Shown piece after piece: positions 15,359-23,736 of a stretch of 64,000 bases of DNA; within the stretch, counting starts at the first letter, position 1, and every line of letters starts with the position of its first letter. The notes under the pieces are model-generated. The model did no database searches and was not told the DNA's origin. It worked only from the letters and a program-made list of their open reading frames with translations. This DNA is from Oceanospirillaceae bacterium. GTDB taxonomy: Bacteria > Pseudomonadota > Gammaproteobacteria > Pseudomonadales > Oceanobacteraceae. The position numbers and the translations under genes are program-made. The DNA lies in assembly GCA_024234265.1 (NCBI GenBank), contig JACKOM010000005.1, forward strand, positions 1 through 64,000, in the 5' to 3' direction.

Positions 15359-17818
15359 ATGCAGCCTCTGCTCAATCTTTACCAGAAATTTGTCTACCAA
15401 TACCCCAAACGTGTTCTGTTTGTGATGCTTCTGCTGATTTTGGGCGTGGCGTACAACGCCCGTCATTTTGAGCTGGACGCTTCGGCTGAATCCCTCGTGC
15501 TGGAAAACGATCAGGATATGATCAACTACCGCATGATCAGCGAGCGTTTTGGCAGCAGCGAATTTTTGGTGGTGACCTATACCCCTAAATGGCCGCTTTT
15601 TTCCGAGCCATCCCTGACGCTGCTGAAAAGTTTGCGTGATGACATTGAAAAGCTCGATCACATTGAATCCGTTAACAGTCTGCTGGATGTGCCTTTATTA
15701 GAAAACCCGCCTGTTCCTGTCGCCGAGCTGCTGGATAACATTAAAAACCTCGAAGACCCGGAAGTTGATATTGAACTCGCTAAAAAAGAGCTTTCCGGCA
15801 GCCCCCTGTATAAAGAAATGCTGCTGAATTTAGATACCAATACCACCGCAATTCAGATTAACCGCCCGTTTGATGAAGATCACCGCCGTCTGACCAAAGC
15901 CCGTGAGGAATTATGGGCTAAGCGTGATCAGTCAGGCCTGAGCATTGCCGACGAGCGCCAGCTCGCCACACTCAATCAGCAAATTAAAGATCACAATGCT
16001 GCCGCTGCAGTAGAACTGCACGATGATATTGAAAATTTACGCGCGGTTTTGAAACGTTATCAGGGCCAGGCTGAAATTCACTTAGGCGGCGTGCCTATGA
16101 TCGCCGATGACATGATTAACTATGTCAAAAGCGATATGTACACCTTTGGATTTGGTGTTTTCCTGTTTTTGGTGGCCACACTGTCACTGATTTTCCGCCG
16201 CGCCCGCTGGGTGATTGTGGCCCTTGCTTGTTGCGCCCTGACAGTGGTGTTTATGACCGGTGTGCTTGGCCTGTTTAAATGGCGGGTGACGGTTATTTCC
16301 TCCAACTTTGTTTCCCTGTTACTGATTATCACCATGTCCCTGTGTATCCACCTGATCGTGCGTTACCGGGAGGCCTATGCCAACAGCCCTGCGGCAAGCC
16401 AGCTGGAACTGATTAAAATAACCATCGCCAGTATGTTTAAACCCTGTTTATACATGGCCCTGACCACCATCGTGGCTTTTAACTCGTTAATTTTCAGTGG
16501 TATTCGCCCGGTTATCGATTTTGGCTGGATGATGGCCACAGGTGTGGCCGTAGCACTGGCGATTGTTTTTGTGCTGTTTCCGGTATTTGTATTGCTGATT
16601 GGGCGCCGCGATGAAGCTGCCAATATCAGTCAGCATTCTCCGGTGACGGATTTCCTTGCGTTTGTCACCCTGAAACACGGCCGCAAGATTCTGTGGATCA
16701 ACGCGATTGTATTTGTGCTGATGATAGTGGGTATTGCCCAATTGAAGGTGGAAAACAGTTTTATTAACTACTTCCATAGATCCACCGAAATATATCAGGG
16801 CATGAAAGTTGTGGATGAGAGTCTTGGTGGTACTACGCCGCTGGATATCATTTTGAATTTCCCGCCGGTGGAAACTTCGTCCGACGATAATGAAATGGAT
16901 GACTTTTTCACCGATGGCCAGGAAAAAGAAGACCCCGCTAAATACTGGTTTACCCTCGATAAAGTTGAGCGTATTCACAAGGTGCACGAATATTTGGATT
17001 CACGCCCTGAAATCGGCAAAGTTATCTCCCTCGATACCATGGTGCAGATTGCACAGGAAATTAACGGCCAGCCCCTCGATGCCCTGCAGTTAGGTTTGTT
17101 GTATGGCGCGATTCCGGATGAATTTCGCAGTGTGGTGTTAACCCCCTATGTGTCACCGGAACATGGGCAGGCACGTATCAGTCTGCGTATTCTGGATAGC
17201 CAGCCGGATTTGAAACGTAATGAATTGCTGAAAAGTATCCATACGGATATGGAGCAGAAACTCGGATTTAAACCCGATGAATATATGGTTGGTGGCATGA
17301 TGGTGTTGTACAACAACATGCTGCAAAGCCTGTTTTTCTCGCAGATTCTCACCCTTGGGGCGGTTTTCTTCGGCATTATGCTGATGTTTATGTTGTTGTT
17401 CCGCTCCTGGAAAATCGCCGTGATTGCGATTGTGCCTAACCTGATGGCTGCGGGCGTGGTGTTGGGTTTAATGGGCTGGGCGAACATGCCGCTGGATATG
17501 ATGACCATTACCATTGCGGCGATCACAATCGGTATTGCCGTGGATGACACCATCCACTACATCCACAGATTCAAAGAAGAATTTCTGATTGACCGTGATT
17601 ATGCGGCGGCGGTAGAGCGTTGCCATGCTTCGATTGGTAAAGCTGTATATTACACATCGCTGACCATTATTGTGGGTTTTTCTATTCTGGCCCTGTCTAA
17701 TTTTATCCCGACCATTTATTTTGGATTGCTGACAGGTTTGGCGATGTTGATTGCGCTGCTGCAGGTTTTAACCTTGCTGCCTAAGCTTTTAATTGTGTTT
17801 AAACCCCTCGGGCGTTAA
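15359..17818 (+). CDS. MMPL/RND-family exporter
   Basis: 819 aa with the two-fold RND layout: one N-terminal helix (about 18-36), a large periplasmic loop (about 37-255), a five-helix block (about 256-420), a second helix (about 440-462), a second periplasmic loop with an acidic patch (DDNEMDDFF), and five C-terminal helices. The motif GIAVDDTIHYIHRF in the second block supplies the conserved Asp pair of the proton relay. MMPL proteins of proteobacteria move lipids, hopanoids or sterol-like molecules towards the outer membrane. No membrane-fusion or outer-membrane partner is adjacent. Substrate not predictable. Confidence 0.88.
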   Translation: MQPLLNLYQKFVYQYPKRVLFVMLLLILGVAYNARHFELDASAESLVLENDQDMINYRMISERFGSSEFLVVTYTPKWPLFSEPSLTLLKSLRDDIEKLDHIESVNSLLDVPLLENPPVPVAELLDNIKNLEDPEVDIELAKKELSGSPLYKEMLLNLDTNTTAIQINRPFDEDHRRLTKAREELWAKRDQSGLSIADERQLATLNQQIKDHNAAAAVELHDDIENLRAVLKRYQGQAEIHLGGVPMIADDMINYVKSDMYTFGFGVFLFLVATLSLIFRRARWVIVALACCALTVVFMTGVLGLFKWRVTVISSNFVSLLLIITMSLCIHLIVRYREAYANSPAASQLELIKITIASMFKPCLYMALTTIVAFNSLIFSGIRPVIDFGWMMATGVAVALAIVFVLFPVFVLLIGRRDEAANISQHSPVTDFLAFVTLKHGRKILWINAIVFVLMIVGIAQLKVENSFINYFHRSTEIYQGMKVVDESLGGTTPLDIILNFPPVETSSDDNEMDDFFTDGQEKEDPAKYWFTLDKVERIHKVHEYLDSRPEIGKVISLDTMVQIAQEINGQPLDALQLGLLYGAIPDEFRSVVLTPYVSPEHGQARISLRILDSQPDLKRNELLKSIHTDMEQKLGFKPDEYMVGGMMVLYNNMLQSLFFSQILTLGAVFFGIMLMFMLLFRSWKIAVIAIVPNLMAAGVVLGLMGWANMPLDMMTITIAAITIGIAVDDTIHYIHRFKEEFLIDRDYAAAVERCHASIGKAVYYTSLTIIVGFSILALSNFIPTIYFGLLTGLAMLIALLQVLTLLPKLLIVFKPLGR

Positions 17819-17879
17819 TGCAATTTATGCTTTCAATAAAAAGCCCCAGGTGACTGCTGCCCCACAATTTTTACCTGCG

Positions 17880-17911
17880 AAACAGGGCCTCTTTTGAGGC
17901 CCTGTTTGTTT
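17880..17911 (+). terminator. Rho-independent terminator after the MMPL gene
   Basis: AAACAGGGCCTC and GAGGCCCTGTTT pair over a TTTT loop, followed by a further T-run. It marks the left limit of the host backbone before the cassette island. Confidence 0.9.
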
Positions 17912-18021
17912 AGGTTGAGCAGATGTAACCGCCAATTGTGATCAGCACAAAATAAACGTGCATGCGCGTTTTGCTGGGTATCCCGTAAAAATCAGGTGTG
18001 GCGTTATCAATAAAAACAAAA

Positions 18022-18089
18022 GGATAGGTTGTTTTTTTGAACCTATCGAAATGGAAAGGCGCGCATGCGCATGAATAAAGCTGTTAGGC
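18022..18089 (+). repeat. Direct repeat B, copy 1
   Basis: About 65 bases nearly identical to 19102-19168. It begins with a hairpin (GATAGGTT and AACCTATC over a T-rich loop), contains the palindrome GCGCATGCGC, and ends AATAAAGCTGTTAGGC, where GTTAGGC fits the integron core GTTRRRY. Cassette 1 starts immediately after. Confidence 0.8.
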
Positions 18090-18100
18090 CTCTTTGAGAA

Positions 18101-18880
18101 ATGGTGATGTTGTCGAAGTTATTTGGAAAAAAAGAACAGGGAATTATTGGGTACATTTATGTAGCCGATAGCGACGAAGGCATACTCAAAAATGTCAGTG
18201 CTGGTCAAACTATTAAGAACAAGAAGAAAGGCCCGCCTTGGATCGTCGTAGGCCATGGATTCGAAAATATGACTATTGCAAAGTGGCCTGGCTCGCTTTG
18301 GCGGGCAGAAGTCATAGATGAGGCAAAGAATACTGGTCTTCGTGAATACGCAAAATATACACGAGCCGATGGCGTAAAGATTATTGAGAAGCTACCACTT
18401 AGCGTATTATTTGGCGGCTTTGGGGTTGCTGTTTTAAAAATCGTTGAATCAACCAGCAGCATTGATCTTGAAAAAGCAGAGAAATTGGCGGGCGCCTTCC
18501 CTGATAAAGCGTTGGAGCTTTATTCAAAGGGTTGGAATATTTATGGAGGCACTAAGAACGATCAGCCTCCCTTTTACGGACGTGATCATCAAAATACGAT
18601 TGCAATGCCCGGTGATGAAGGTTGCTCTCCTATAAATAGCGCCTTCAAAATTATCTATTCCCAAGTATTCGATCGAGCTAATAAGCTAACAAATGGTAAA
18701 GCCATACTTACTGATGGCGAAGGTAACCTGTCGCTAGATGATGCGTGGTCAAAAGCATGTAATAGTTTTTTGTGTGCGGCAATGGCCATTGCTTATCAAC
18801 AGAAATATTCAAGTGATGAAGTTGCTTTATTATCTAGAGCATGGGAGGCGGTCTATGGAAAATTGCCAATCAAGGTCTAA
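18101..18880 (+). CDS. Cassette 1: unrecognised 259-aa protein
   Basis: A cytoplasmic-looking protein with no signal peptide. I do not recognise the fold. Visible parts are a basic N-terminus (LFGKKEQG), a beta-rich first half (IIGYIYVADSD, PPWIVVGHGF, WPGSLWRAEVID), a hydrophobic stretch (SVLFGGFGVAVLKIV) and a helical C-terminal half with YQQKYSSDEVALLSRAWEAVYG. The PPWIVV/WPGSLWRAEV pattern recalls small stress or immunity-type proteins but that is not firm. The stop codon lies inside the R'' box of the attC site, typical of integron cassettes. A second ATG at 18107 is possible. Base and codon use differ from the backbone. Confidence 0.72.
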   Translation: MVMLSKLFGKKEQGIIGYIYVADSDEGILKNVSAGQTIKNKKKGPPWIVVGHGFENMTIAKWPGSLWRAEVIDEAKNTGLREYAKYTRADGVKIIEKLPLSVLFGGFGVAVLKIVESTSSIDLEKAEKLAGAFPDKALELYSKGWNIYGGTKNDQPPFYGRDHQNTIAMPGDEGCSPINSAFKIIYSQVFDRANKLTNGKAILTDGEGNLSLDDAWSKACNSFLCAAMAIAYQQKYSSDEVALLSRAWEAVYGKLPIKV

Positions 18881-18945
18881 CAAGCGCATGTTGTGGACTG
18901 GTTTTCCGCTGCGCTCCAAACCAGCCGCAAATGCTGGCGTTATGG
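18875..18945 (+). other. attC recombination site of cassette 1
   Basis: R'' GTCTAAC (18875-18881) and R' GTTATGG (18939-18945) flank an imperfect stem: TTGTGGACTGGTTT pairs with AAACCAGCCGCAA, leaving one unpaired A, the strand-recognition feature of attC. Loop TCCGCTGCGCTCC. Confidence 0.88.
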
Positions 18946-18954
18946 TTCTTAGGG

Positions 18955-19119
18955 ATGAGCGTGCTCAAAGAATATAAAGGTATTAAATACGAAATTATTT
19001 TTGGCAGCGATCTGCAACGTGATTGTGTTTATCTCGAACTATCTAATCGCTCTGCTGAGCCTGTTGAAGTTCTTGCTGAAGTGATCCACTACGATGAAAT
19101 TGGTAGGGTTGTTTTTTGA
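18955..19119 (+). CDS. Cassette 2: unrecognised 54-aa protein
   Basis: A very short ORF starting 10 bases after the attC core (MSVLKEYKGIKYEIIFGSDL) and stopping inside repeat B copy 2. It is beta-strand-like with a QRDCVYLELSNRS segment and no signal or membrane helix. There is AGGG directly before the ATG but too close to be a normal ribosome site. Its place in a cassette is the main reason to call it; the product is unknown and could instead be a truncated gene. Confidence 0.5.
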   Translation: MSVLKEYKGIKYEIIFGSDLQRDCVYLELSNRSAEPVEVLAEVIHYDEIGRVVF

Positions 19120-19168
19120 ACCTGTCGAAATGGAAAAGCGCGCATGCGCATAAATAAAGCTGTTATAT
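19102..19168 (+). repeat. Direct repeat B, copy 2
   Basis: Matches 18022-18089 at about nine bases in ten. The first hairpin is weakened (AGGGTT against AACCT), the palindrome GCGCATGCGC is kept, and it ends in GTTATATG, the start of cassette 3. Neither copy folds as a normal attC. Confidence 0.8.
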
Positions 19169-19181
19169 GCCAAGGAAAGCT

Positions 19182-19565
19182 ATGAAAACTATTTTCGTAT
19201 CGTTGATTGTTTTTCTATTTTCACCATTGATCTTTGCTCAAGCTAAGGTTTGTGGTGATACCAAAATAAACATTCAAAAAACTGGTGAGTGGGAAGATAC
19301 TAGATTCATAGTTAATGCAGAAAATGACACAAATGATATGAAGCTGGTTCTAAATAGTGTCGATTTTGTCAGCTCTTTCTGTGAGCAAAGTGTTAAGGGA
19401 CAAAATAAAATATTGGTGTTAGCACGTTGTGGTGGTTCAGGCTGTTCAGAATCCACCTACATTGTAATAGACGCAAAGACACTGATGGTTGAGTTAGTGC
19501 CCTTCAGGAATCGTGGAAATCTAGAACTGGTAGAGGATCTATTGGGTCGTAAGGTTCAACATTAA
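19182..19565 (+). CDS. Cassette 3: secreted unrecognised 127-aa protein
   Basis: Signal peptide MKTIFVSLIVFLFSPLIFAQA (cleavage about 21). The mature part has five cysteines (C at about 24, plus SSFCEQS, ARCGGSGC) that could form disulfides in the periplasm. No family recognised. The ATG at 19182 has AAGGAAA seven bases before it and is preferred to 19167. The gene is followed at five bases by the R'' box of its attC. Confidence 0.65.
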   Translation: MKTIFVSLIVFLFSPLIFAQAKVCGDTKINIQKTGEWEDTRFIVNAENDTNDMKLVLNSVDFVSSFCEQSVKGQNKILVLARCGGSGCSESTYIVIDAKTLMVELVPFRNRGNLELVEDLLGRKVQH

Positions 19566-19569
19566 AAGT

Positions 19570-19670
19570 CATATAACAATCCATGCTAGTACGTCAGCAA
19601 GCTGGCAGGACAAATTTAACGCTGCTTCGCAGCTAAATACAAAATTTGCCTCTGCATAGGGGTATTATAT
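19570..19670 (+). other. attC recombination site of cassette 3
   Basis: R'' CATATAAC (19570-19577) with a worn R' near 19662-19670 (GTATTATAT). The inner stem AGGACAAATTT pairs with AAATTTGCCT leaving one unpaired A; the outer ATGC/GCAT pairs, and a GCTGC-TTC-GCAGC hairpin fills the loop. The imperfect R' suggests the right boundary is no longer active. Confidence 0.78.
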
Positions 19671-19685
19671 TTACGCCTCGCTTAT

Positions 19686-21536
19686 TTAATATTCTGCAAT
19701 CCAGTGCTCGACCTCTTCGCTGAGTATATTCAAAGGCACAGGCCCTAAGCTCAGAATAAAATCGTGGAATTCCCTCACATCAAAACGCTCGCCGAGTTTG
19801 TGTCGGGCTTTTTCCCTCTCGGCGCTGATGGCCATGGCACCTAACATATAGGTGGTCGCCTGGCCTGGCATGACAATATAACGCTCTACGGATTGTTCTG
19901 AATCCGCCAGGGTGAAGGGGGTGTTATCCATGCGGTATTTTACGGCCTGTTCTTTTGTCCAGCCGTAATAATGTAAACCTGTATCGAGCACTAAACGGGT
20001 TGCGCGCCACAGGGACATCAGTAACGCGCCGTATTGTTGCCACGGGTCCTGGTAGGCGCCTAATTCCCCGGCAAGACTTTCGGCATATAAACCCCAGCCT
20101 TCTGTGTAGGCGGTGAAATTACCGTGCCGGCGAAAATCAGGCAATTCGGTGGCCTGCAATGCAGAAATAATCTGCAGGTGGTGACCCGGCAGGGTTTCGT
20201 GATAGGTAAGGGCAGGGAACTGAAACTTTGGCATCTCAGAGAGTTTTGCCATGTTCATATAATAAATGCCGGGGCGCGAGCCATCGTCACTGGGGCCGTC
20301 ATAAAATGCAACGGGTGCACTGATTTCACGGTAACTTTCTACCGGTTTAACCATGAGTTTTATATCGGGCACATTAATAAATGCCTGGCCGAGTTTTTGG
20401 TTAATGGTGCGGATATAGGTTTTGGTATCGCTCAATGCTTGTTTTTTGCCTTCTTCGCCCTGGTAATACAGTGTCGGGTCCTGGCGGGTTTTCTCAAATA
20501 AAGCGCTGAGGCTTTCAACCCCGAGGGCGGGTAACAGGGCGGTAATTTGTGCCTGAATGTCCGCCACCCGTTGTAAACCCAGTTGATGTACATATTCCGC
20601 TGTGACATCCAGACTGGCGGCTTCTTTAAGTGCAAGGCTGTAATATTCTTTGCCCTGTTTATATTGTGCAAAGCCGGTGTTTTTGCCTGCTTTTGCCTGC
20701 TGGCTTTGCAGATAACTGATTAAACCCTGATAGGCCGGCAGATATTGTTTTTGCAAGGCATTTTTCAGGTCTTTTTCCAGATATTCGCGGGTAGACGGGT
20801 AGGGGCTGACTTTATCCAGTTTGGATTTGAAATCCTGCCAGAGAATATTGGGCGTATCTTCTTTGCTGTTATCCAGCGGATAACCACGGATAACATTCTG
20901 ACTGGCGGCGATGACTTTTTCGTAAACAAAAGCCGGTGCAATAATGCCTTTTTTCTCGCGGATTTTGAGCTGTTCTATTAACTGGCCAATCAGGGCTTTG
21001 GTATTTTCAATACGTTCTATGTAGGCCTTGGCGTCATCGATATCATCTATGCGCTGCACGTTAATCATAAATGTAGGGATTTGCGTATGCAGGCCGTACA
21101 TGGGATTGACCGGGAAATTATAATGGCGGTAAGCGTATAACCCTGCGCTTTGCTCAAGGTCATAAATCAGAATGCGTGCATTAAGGTTGCTTTCGTGGCT
21201 GAGGTTCTGCACGGGCATTGCGTGCAGGCGTTGCAAAAAGGCCATCATCTGTTGGTGGTAAGCGGCGCTGGCCTGCTCGCTGATATCATCCCATTCGTTG
21301 TAATGGGTTTTCAGGCCTCGGTAGCTTTGCAGCATGGGGCTGCTGTCCAGAATATAAGCATCATATTCTTCAATCAGGTTTTGCAGTTGTTCTTCGGCGG
21401 CATTCTGATCGGCTTCATTTACCACAAAAGGCGTAGCACTGCTGGCAGGCTTGATCATCTCACTGCTGAAATTACAGCCCTCCAGGCTCAGTGCCAGACT
21501 GATGGCCCAGGCTGCTTTGCTTAAACGGGTTTGCAT
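19686..21536 (-). CDS. DUF885 family putative metallopeptidase
   Basis: 616 aa with an N-terminal export signal (SKAAWAISLALSLEGC; a weak lipobox because Glu sits two before Cys). The DUF885 signature YHETLPGHHLQ lies at about 450-460, and EGWGLYAESLAGELG follows, together supplying the His/Glu zinc ligands of this M3-like group. Probably a periplasmic or lipid-anchored peptidase acting on oligopeptides. The start overlaps the end of the DTW gene by 16 bases, so the two are likely cotranscribed. The right end of the cassette island lies 15 bases past its stop. Confidence 0.87.
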   Translation of the reverse strand: MQTRLSKAAWAISLALSLEGCNFSSEMIKPASSATPFVVNEADQNAAEEQLQNLIEEYDAYILDSSPMLQSYRGLKTHYNEWDDISEQASAAYHQQMMAFLQRLHAMPVQNLSHESNLNARILIYDLEQSAGLYAYRHYNFPVNPMYGLHTQIPTFMINVQRIDDIDDAKAYIERIENTKALIGQLIEQLKIREKKGIIAPAFVYEKVIAASQNVIRGYPLDNSKEDTPNILWQDFKSKLDKVSPYPSTREYLEKDLKNALQKQYLPAYQGLISYLQSQQAKAGKNTGFAQYKQGKEYYSLALKEAASLDVTAEYVHQLGLQRVADIQAQITALLPALGVESLSALFEKTRQDPTLYYQGEEGKKQALSDTKTYIRTINQKLGQAFINVPDIKLMVKPVESYREISAPVAFYDGPSDDGSRPGIYYMNMAKLSEMPKFQFPALTYHETLPGHHLQIISALQATELPDFRRHGNFTAYTEGWGLYAESLAGELGAYQDPWQQYGALLMSLWRATRLVLDTGLHYYGWTKEQAVKYRMDNTPFTLADSEQSVERYIVMPGQATTYMLGAMAISAEREKARHKLGERFDVREFHDFILSLGPVPLNILSEEVEHWIAEY

Positions 21537-22114
21537 AGGTTGTAATATCCTTGGTTTCGCGCCATCAGGTGGTGGTGCTGAAATTTTTCGAATAATGCCA
21601 TTAGTTGCGCGGCCTGTATGCTGGCGGCGTTATATTTTAACAGGCTGGCGATGCTTTCCAGTGTGCTCAGCCCACCTTGCAGCTGGTTGCGGCGCAAACA
21701 AAGTTGGCTGGGGTCTGCCGGGGGCAGGCGGACGCGGGGTAAATCTGCAAGGAATGAATCCTGACGTAGTATTTTGTTGGCTTGCTGCCAGGTTCCGTCC
21801 AGGGCGATGAATAGGGCGCGCTCGGGTAAAGCGGCAGGTAATGTGATTTCACCCTGCGGATGGAGCAAATAACAGGGATGATCAATATGGGTGAACATAT
21901 GCCGGCCATTGTGCTGTGTTCTGTGCCATAGCTCGCCGCGGCATATACCCGTTTTATACAGCAGTCGCCCGGTACTGCTGGCTTTTTCCATTTCGCGTGC
22001 ATGCAGTATGATGCAGCATTGCAGGGGGAGGGGCAGATTAATCTGCAAGTCGCATACACAGAGGTGCTGGGGTAGTGCGCAATGTATACAGCTGCTAAGT
22101 ATTGGATTCTGCAT
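21521..22114 (-). CDS. tapT: DTW-domain tRNA aminocarboxypropyltransferase (TapT/YfiP-like)
   Basis: 197 aa. The N-terminal cysteine cluster CIHCALPQHLCVC and the DGTWQQA motif (about residues 107-113) are the defining marks of the DTW family, which transfers the 3-amino-3-carboxypropyl group of SAM to U47 of tRNA. LRRNQLQGGLSTLESIA matches the family C-terminal block. A cytoplasmic enzyme; no ribosome site is evident before the ATG. Good family call; specificity inferred from E. coli TapT. Confidence 0.85.
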   Translation of the reverse strand: MQNPILSSCIHCALPQHLCVCDLQINLPLPLQCCIILHAREMEKASSTGRLLYKTGICRGELWHRTQHNGRHMFTHIDHPCYLLHPQGEITLPAALPERALFIALDGTWQQANKILRQDSFLADLPRVRLPPADPSQLCLRRNQLQGGLSTLESIASLLKYNAASIQAAQLMALFEKFQHHHLMARNQGYYNLCKPV

Positions 22115-22197
22115 GGCGACAGGGTAGCAAAAAGTCCCTTTAAAAAAAGCTGTGACCTGTTAGTGTGCGACTTTATTTGGTGTGTGGAGGCGGAATT

Positions 22198-22740
22198 TTG
22201 TTCAGAGCGAATTTGTTAATCCTGTGTTGTGTATTGGCTGCACAGGTCTGTGCGTTTGAACCATACAATGGTGCGACGCTGCGTTCAGAGCGTCAGCTGC
22301 AGGCCGCTGATCGCTGGATTGTTTTGGGTGCGGTGGAACGTATTAAAGGTATTGTGCAGGCCGAAAAGGATGTGCGTTCAGATGCGGATATCAGCTCCCA
22401 GCTCTGGCAGGTGCCGGTTGGGCATAATCTGGATGATGTATTTGCTTTTTACCGTGAGCAGGCAGAAAAAGCCGGTTTAAAAACCCAGTTCGAATGCAAA
22501 GGGCGCAGCTGCGGTAGCTGTAACGATATTGCCAATCAGGTTTTTTCCCAATCCTTAATGGTTGCCCGTGATGCGGACCAGCGTTATTGGATTGGCGCGC
22601 GCCGGGAAGGTAAACAATGGCATGTGTGGCTGGTTTATGCGGTGCAAAAAGTCAGCAAGGGTACCCTGGTTTATACCGAAAAAATGCTGCTGAAGAACAC
22701 TGACGCGGGTTTGTTTGATACGGCTGTTAAAACACAATAA
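22198..22740 (+). CDS. DUF4892-like secreted protein
   Basis: 180 aa. The frame is open back to a GTG at 22165, but the TTG at 22198 has GGAGG seven bases upstream and opens directly on a signal peptide (MFRANLLILCCVLAAQVCA). The mature part has RWIVLGAVERIKG near its start, CKGRSCGSCNDIANQVF with four cysteines and QRYWIGARREG, matching the DUF4892 proteins of Pseudomonas and relatives. Function unknown; likely periplasmic with disulfides. It precedes prmB by 29 bases. Confidence 0.78.
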   Translation: MFRANLLILCCVLAAQVCAFEPYNGATLRSERQLQAADRWIVLGAVERIKGIVQAEKDVRSDADISSQLWQVPVGHNLDDVFAFYREQAEKAGLKTQFECKGRSCGSCNDIANQVFSQSLMVARDADQRYWIGARREGKQWHVWLVYAVQKVSKGTLVYTEKMLLKNTDAGLFDTAVKTQ

Positions 22741-22769
22741 ATGCTGCTTATACGCAGAATTTTCTGGAA

Positions 22770-23705
22770 ATGATCATGCACAATATTTACGAAGAAGCCC
22801 GTGAACATCTTTACACCGTGCGGGATTGGTTGCGTTTTTGCCACAGCCGCCTGAATGATGCCGATGTGTATTTTGGGCATGGCACTGATAATCCGTGGGA
22901 TGAAGCGGTTTTTCTGATTTTGCGCTCCCTGAATTTGCCGTTGAATATCCGCGATCAGGAACTGGATGCCCGTCTTTTGCCGAGCGAGCGCCAATATTTG
23001 GCCGAGCAGATTGCTGCGCGTATTGAAGAGCGTATTCCGGCGGCTTATCTCGTCAATGAAGCCTGGTTCTGTGGCCTGCCTTTTTATGTGGATGAGCGTG
23101 TGTTGGTGCCCCGTTCACCCATCGCTGAGTTGATCGAAAATGGCATTTCTCCCTGGTTCGATGGTTATGAACCTGAATCGATTCTGGATTTGTGCTGTGG
23201 CAGTGGTTGTATAGGTATTGCGGCTGCCCATGCGTTCCCCGATGCGGAAGTCGATCTACTGGATTATTCAGAGGATGCCCTTGAGGTGGCTGAGATTAAT
23301 ATCGAGCGGTTTAACCTCGAAGAGCGGGTAGGGCTGATGCACTCCGATCTGTTTGATCGTGTGGGGCTGCTGGGTAAACGTTATGATCTGATTCTCTCCA
23401 ACCCTCCCTATGTGGACGCTGAAGACATTGCCAGTATGCCCGCTGAGTATCACGTGGAGCCTGCTATGGGCCTGGGCTCTGGCCACGACGGGCTGGATAT
23501 CACCCGCCGCATTCTGTGTGAGGCGGCCGATTATCTGACCGATGATGGCCTGCTGGTGGTGGAAGTGGGTAACAGCTGGGTAAATCTGGAAGCCCGTTTT
23601 CCCGATGTACCCTTTGTGTGGGTGGAGTTTGAACACGGCGGGCACGGCGTGTTTGTTATGACCCGGGACGAGCTGGTGCGCCATCAGGCTAAGTTCCGTG
23701 TATAA
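22770..23705 (+). CDS. prmB: Ribosomal protein L3 N5-glutamine methyltransferase
   Basis: 311 aa SAM-dependent enzyme methylating Gln150 of ribosomal protein L3. The SAM motif ILDLCCGSGCIGIAAAHAFP and the glutamine-binding NPPYVDAEDI are intact; the N-terminal helical domain (HNIYEEAREHLYTVRDWLRF) distinguishes PrmB from PrmC. Adjacency to aroC is conserved in many gammaproteobacteria. Starts at 22770 or 22776 are both possible, the second being better spaced from GGAA. Confidence 0.94.
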   Translation: MIMHNIYEEAREHLYTVRDWLRFCHSRLNDADVYFGHGTDNPWDEAVFLILRSLNLPLNIRDQELDARLLPSERQYLAEQIAARIEERIPAAYLVNEAWFCGLPFYVDERVLVPRSPIAELIENGISPWFDGYEPESILDLCCGSGCIGIAAAHAFPDAEVDLLDYSEDALEVAEINIERFNLEERVGLMHSDLFDRVGLLGKRYDLILSNPPYVDAEDIASMPAEYHVEPAMGLGSGHDGLDITRRILCEAADYLTDDGLLVVEVGNSWVNLEARFPDVPFVWVEFEHGGHGVFVMTRDELVRHQAKFRV

Positions 23706-23736
23706 TCCCTGAAAATTTTTATGTGCAGATTCAGAC

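Larger units (their letters stand above)
18083..19670 (+). mobile_element. Integron-type gene-cassette cluster without integrase
   Basis: Three short plus-strand ORFs each begin 9-20 bases after a GTT-type core (18083, 18939, 19162). Two canonical attC folds with an extrahelical A are visible (18875-18945 and 19570-19670). The cassette start and its own distal R'' box are complementary: cassette 3 starts at GTTATATG and its far end has CATATAAC; cassette 1 starts at GTTAGGC and ends with GTCTAAC. The island is AT-richer than its surroundings. No integrase or attI is in the window, so this is best called a stand-alone cluster of attC sites; integrase in trans is possible. Confidence 0.78.

Noticed and set aside
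16487..16987. A 166-codon minus-strand frame
   Set aside because: It is a shadow of the MMPL transporter gene, whose membrane and periplasmic pattern is continuous on the plus strand.
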